From Dermatophagoides farinae (Eukaryota > Arthropoda > Arachnida > Sarcoptiformes > Pyroglyphidae): DNA of 64,000 bases. This document shows positions 60,501 through 64,000 of the stretch, piece after piece. The notes below the pieces were generated by a model. It searched no databases. It had not been told where the DNA came from and worked only from the letters and a program-made list of their open reading frames with translations. The stretch spans positions 1,240,001 to 1,304,000 of the forward strand of contig NC_134682.1 in NCBI RefSeq assembly GCF_024713945.1. The letters run 5' to 3'. Numbering within the stretch: the first letter of the stretch is position 1; each line of letters starts with the position of its first letter. The position numbers and the translations under genes are program-made.

Positions 60501-62628
60501 TTGTTTTTATTTACCATCAAAAAAATGAATGAATGATGGATAGATTTGCGGAAAAAAAACGACTAAACGTTCTAAAATCTTGCATAACAACAACAACAAC
60601 AACAACAAAATTAATCCAACAGAAACAAAAATTTGAAGATCTGCCATTTGATTTTTTTTCTGCTCTACTTTACCTTCATGAAAAAAAAGACACACATTTC
60701 ATCTGATTTCAACAAAAGTTTCAGATGAATTTCAGCCAAAAGAAAAAATTTTTTCTTTTTTCTTCAAATTTAAAATACAAATCAATGATTTGTCAGTGTT
60801 CTGTCGAACATGTCTGTCTCTGGCTCTGACTCTTATTTCACTGTTTACAATTAGAATCGATCGATTGGTTGAATTGTTTCGAATTTTTTTTTTTTTTTTT
60901 GTAAATTCTCGAAATGCAACAAAATGTTTTTTTACAAGTGGAATATGCAAAAAAAAGTGAAAACCAAAGTTTACATGCAAGTGAAAAAAAAATGATTGAT
61001 CGCCAATCATATGATATTCTGGAAACGAATATGAAAATCGAAATAAAAAAAAAAATTTTTCTTACGACAATGCTATTTATATATATATATATACGAATGA
61101 ACTGAACTATCATTATTAACGATATTACGGCGACAACTTTTTTTTTCTCTAAATCTTAAACGATGATGATGATAATCAATTGTCGCCGAATATGATCATC
61201 TTAGACCATCTTAGTTCATCGGTGTTTATCATCATTTACTATATTACTGCTGTAGAACCTCGATTTATCATAATCGTTAATATTAATTTTTCCACCACAG
61301 TATGATGATGATGATGATGGTGATGGAATGCATATGCATGTGACCTAAACGTCAGAATGAGATTAAATAAAAAACGACCGCCTATGTTTATGTGACCTTT
61401 GGACCATAAAATAAATGATGATGATGATGATTCAAATGAAACCAAAAAAAAAAAAACAATTTGGTTGCCAAGATACACACAAACAAACAAATAAATACAA
61501 ACACGGCATACAATAAATATACTCGTGTCGCTATTTTGCTCCATGTTCATTTTGTCATCAACATGATGTCGCCCAACCAAAAATCCAGAAAAAAATTGGA
61601 TTTTTTTTCTGGTTTATGACAGCCAACCAACCAAAAAAAAACAATCATGTCGACCACTCATAAATTCTCGCCGATTCATTCACACAAACCCAAAAAAAAA
61701 AAAAATTTCTGCACAAAATTGGAAAATGAATCACCTGGCGTTTTTTTTTTTTTGACTTTTGGGTTAAATGACATTGTCATATATAGTCGTAAATATGTAT
61801 TTATATATATAGGCATTACAAATCAAATGATTTCTTTACGATCTTTCTGGTGGTTGCTCCAGTGATTATTAAAAATAAATGATGATGATGGTGATGGTGA
61901 TGATAATATTTGCAGAAATGAAAAACGTTTGCCATAAATATATATATGCACACAATAAATAATAATGTTTGTAATGTGATTAAACTTTGATTTAATAATA
62001 ATGATCATCATCACTATTGCACACTATTGCACAAAACATCTAAACAATATTACATTCTAGACGTCAGAATTTGTTTGTCAAAACCTCTATGTGTGTGTGT
62101 GTGTGTGTGTTACAAAATAAAAAACCATAAGCCACCACTTACCATCATCATCATCATAAATTGATCAAATGTACCTGATATTTTTTTTTTTTTTTTTTTT
62201 TTTTTGGTGTGCGCGGCAAGACATAGAGACTTGGACTTAAATCAAAGAAAGAGGGAAAAATGTCTCGTCGTGCAAGCTTTTATGGTAATTATATTGCATA
62301 TACACACACACACATGACATTCTGGATGAAATTTCAATTTTGTTTTTGTTCAAGTGGTAGTGGTGGTCCACCAAAAAAAAAAAAAAATAAAAAATATTCT
62401 CAAAGTCAAAAAATGACAATTGACAAATTTCAATTACAGTGAAAAAAAAGTGGCAAACAAAGGTGAAAGTTTAAACAACAACAACAACAAAAAAATCAAG
62501 GCCATAAGTGAAAAGAATTTACCGTTCGTTGTTGACGTTGTTGTAAATAATGAAAAACACAAGACTAGAAATAATAGATAGTAAAATGATGATTTGACTA
62601 TTGACGATTTTGTACTAAAGATGAACAT
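45544..62628 (-). CDS. NELL: Protein kinase C-binding protein NELL (NELL1/2-like), 14 exons, 1144 aa
   Basis: NELL is a secreted, multimeric extracellular glycoprotein; vertebrate NELL1/2 bind Robo and heparan sulfate and act in bone and nerve development. Exons (descending): 62628-62523, 53086-52702, 52538-52256, 51985-51910, 51801-51719, 51500-51357, 51145-50977, 50817-50290, 50033-49908, 49764-49669, 49556-49404, 49330-48867, 48792-48529, 46101-45544. All are in phase; 3435 nt. Domains in order: signal peptide ([16 protein letters not shown]), LamG/TSPN (about 45-275, ending in [12 protein letters not shown]), coiled coil ([18 protein letters not shown]), VWC ([16 protein letters not shown]), Ser-rich linker, VWC (CLYNKK..CCMIC), six EGF modules of which several are Ca-binding (DIDEC, DVDEC), VWC ([15 protein letters not shown]), VWC ([18 protein letters not shown]) and a last VWC half ([14 protein letters not shown]). 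The order is exactly that of vertebrate NELL. It is longer than the usual 810 aa because of the linker and a 170-residue Asp/Asn/Gln-rich tail. Confidence 0.94.
58701..58870 (+). CDS. Candidate antisense exon inside NELL intron 1
   Basis: I do not recognise this frame. It follows a TTTTTTTTAG acceptor-like tract (58,672-58,681). ATG at 58701 opens [20 protein letters not shown], then [20 protein letters not shown], then [14 protein letters not shown], ending at a possible donor AACG|GTATAT. Its composition is balanced, unlike the Lys/Asn/Cys-Val frames elsewhere in the intron. There is no partner exon or domain. It could be a nested gene on the opposite strand or a chance frame. Confidence 0.2.
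62180..62205. repeat. Poly-T tract, about 26 bases
   Basis: An uninterrupted T run within NELL intron 1, followed by the GC-richer GGTGTGCGCGGCAAG. Confidence 0.9.
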
Positions 62629-63312
62629 TGATGATAATAATGGAATTGTAGTCAATATTGGTGTTGAATTGAAATATGAAGAACACGAAGATGATGACGA
62701 TGATGAAGGATTTGAACTAATTTTTTGGTCTACCGACCTTGATGGTTGTTGTTGTTGTTGTTGATGACTACTGTTGATTGTACAATTATTCTGTTGTTGT
62801 TGTTGTTGTTGTTTATTTAAAGATTGAACTGAATTGATTAAGGTAAATGTTTGCCATTTGTTTTTTATTTGTTCTGTGTATTGATAATAATTGTTGATGA
62901 TGGTACTATTTTGTTGAAACATTTTTGATGAATACATTGTTGGTGGTGATTGTACTAAAAAATTAAAATAAACACATATACTACTACTATTGGCAATTGT
63001 ATTGCAATGATAAATTATCGATGATGATGATGATCCATTAGTCCAATAACAATGATGGACATTGATTTGTTGATCTTTGAATTGTATTAGTGGTTGTTGT
63101 TGTTGTTGTTGTTGTTGATTGATTGTTGATGGCCATTGCCAACAACAATAATCACCACAATTAATAGTGGTCATCACAGCAGGTTTGTTGATTGATAATA
63201 AACAAGGCTTTATTTGAAACCTAAAATTATTATTATAATCATCATCATCATTATGTATCATCATATTGGTTATTGTTGTTGTTTTCGTTGTTTCGGTTGT
63301 TGATATCATCAT
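62629..63312 (-). other. In-frame 228-codon extension upstream of the NELL signal peptide
   Basis: The frame of NELL exon 1 stays open without a stop from ATG 63312 (MMISTTETTKTTTITNMM) to the chosen ATG at 62628. It encodes Gln runs (QQQQQQQQ at two to three places), Ser runs and Asn/Thr-rich sequence. I chose the internal ATG because it puts a signal peptide at the very amino terminus, as NELL requires for secretion. If translation starts at 63312, the protein would have 1372 residues and the hydrophobic stretch would act as an internal membrane anchor. This segment is therefore most likely 5' UTR. Confidence 0.5.
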
Positions 63313-64000
63313 AATAAAAAAAGTTTAATTGAATATTCAAATGTTCATGTGTTTGTATGTGCGATATGGTTAGATTTTTCACTCGTCATCATCATCATTT
63401 TCTTTATCAGATCTTGTGTGATTTTGGGTGCTTTACAATAATAATATTGGAATGTATATGACAGCCGGAAATTTGTTTTAGTGGAGAAGAAAATGAAAAA
63501 CAAAATTTATCGTTGTCGCTGTTGTTGTTGTTACTTACAATATTCCAATATTTAGTAATTTTATGACGTTCATTCATTTATTGCAGTCAATGTTGATGAT
63601 GATGACGATGTCAATGTCATGATTCATGTCATTTACTATTACCATTATTATCTTCTTAAACAAACGATGTCATATCGGAAATTTTTTTTCTCTTGAGATA
63701 TAAAATGATGATGATCATCATCGACGACCGATGATGATGGTGATGGTGGTGGTGGTGGTGGAAAAAAAACGGTAAACTCACAAATCACATTGAATTCATC
63801 AACACTCTACACTCTGGTGATCTTTGAATCTAGAGTCTAGTGCAGAGAGAGATAAAAAAAAATAAAAATAAAAATAAATTGAAATCAATCAACAAACAGG
63901 TAACGGGAAAAAAAACTTTTGATCGCACAGAGTACAGAGCACAGAGCACTGTGGCACACGAAAACAAAAAATAAGAGGATTTTGATGAAATCAGAAAAAA
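63313..64000. other. NELL upstream region, no gene recognised
   Basis: The region holds GTT and ATG/CAT repeats, a GGT run (63,743-63,761) and AT tracts. It would contain the NELL promoter; no core element stands out. Confidence 0.45.

Larger units (their letters stand above)
53087..62522 (-). other. NELL intron 1, 9.4 kb, repeat-rich
   Basis: The interval runs between donor AACG|GTAAAT (62522) and acceptor TATATAG|CA (53087), both phase 1, joined as Asn-Ala between the signal peptide and the LamG domain. It contains CA/TG runs (53,644-53,661; 53,911-53,930; 55,634-55,655; 59,930-59,947; 62,093-62,110), CAA/TTG runs and long A/T tracts. A plus-strand frame at 58,701-58,979 is the only non-repetitive open frame I noticed. 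Confidence 0.75.

Overview
This is a eukaryotic nuclear window, most likely from an arthropod and probably an astigmatan mite (house-dust or scab mite group). The evidence is very AT-rich DNA full of CA/TG, CAA/TTG and ATG/CAT microsatellites and homopolymer runs, many introns of about 50-100 nt with GT..AG ends, an arthropod R&R cuticle protein, and strongly animal-like orthologues. The taxon is inferred from these features and was not tested. I rebuilt the genes by hand from splice sites. Six genes (FBPase, TM9SF2, TRMO, TOMM22, PFAS, NELL) give whole, in-phase reading frames across every intron.

Layout. Positions 1-12,863 are almost entirely repeat-rich non-coding DNA, with one candidate low-complexity first exon on the minus strand near 2.0 kb. 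Fructose-1,6-bisphosphatase (+, 8 exons) runs from 12,864 to 19,970 and TM9SF2 (+, 2 exons) from 20,913 to 23,023. TRMO (-, 2 exons) converges on TM9SF2 at 23,495-24,515. From 24.5 to 30.3 kb lies an accessory island. It holds a 198-bp TIR element with TA target duplication, a diverged inverted-repeat pair, C2H2 zinc-finger fragments with a local duplication, and a 3.4-kb Tc1-like element bounded by CACAG..CTGTG termini and TA. That element carries a broken transposase gene, which is itself split by an inverted Ty3/gypsy-like retroelement remnant. Its right edge cuts the 3' end of an unidentified host gene (30,288-30,858, -).

Next, all on the minus strand, come a UFL1 carboxy-terminal reading frame (31,000-32,282) whose amino-terminal half is not visible, and a cuticle protein gene (32,473-33,046). 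After a 3.8-kb non-coding stretch come TOMM22 (-) and PGAP2 (+), which are divergent and share a short promoter interval. PGAP2 runs tail-to-tail with PFAS (-, 9 exons, 39,054-43,589). The last third, 45,544-62,628 (or up to 63,312), is one gene: NELL (-, 14 exons), with a 9.4-kb first intron.

Functionally the genes are mostly housekeeping: gluconeogenesis (FBPase), de novo purine synthesis (PFAS), mitochondrial protein import (TOMM22), GPI-anchor remodelling (PGAP2), endosomal/Golgi membrane trafficking (TM9SF2), tRNA modification (TRMO) and UFMylation (UFL1). NELL (secreted) and the cuticle protein are extracellular. They do not form an operon or one pathway. The unusual biology is concentrated in the 24.5-32.3 kb island.
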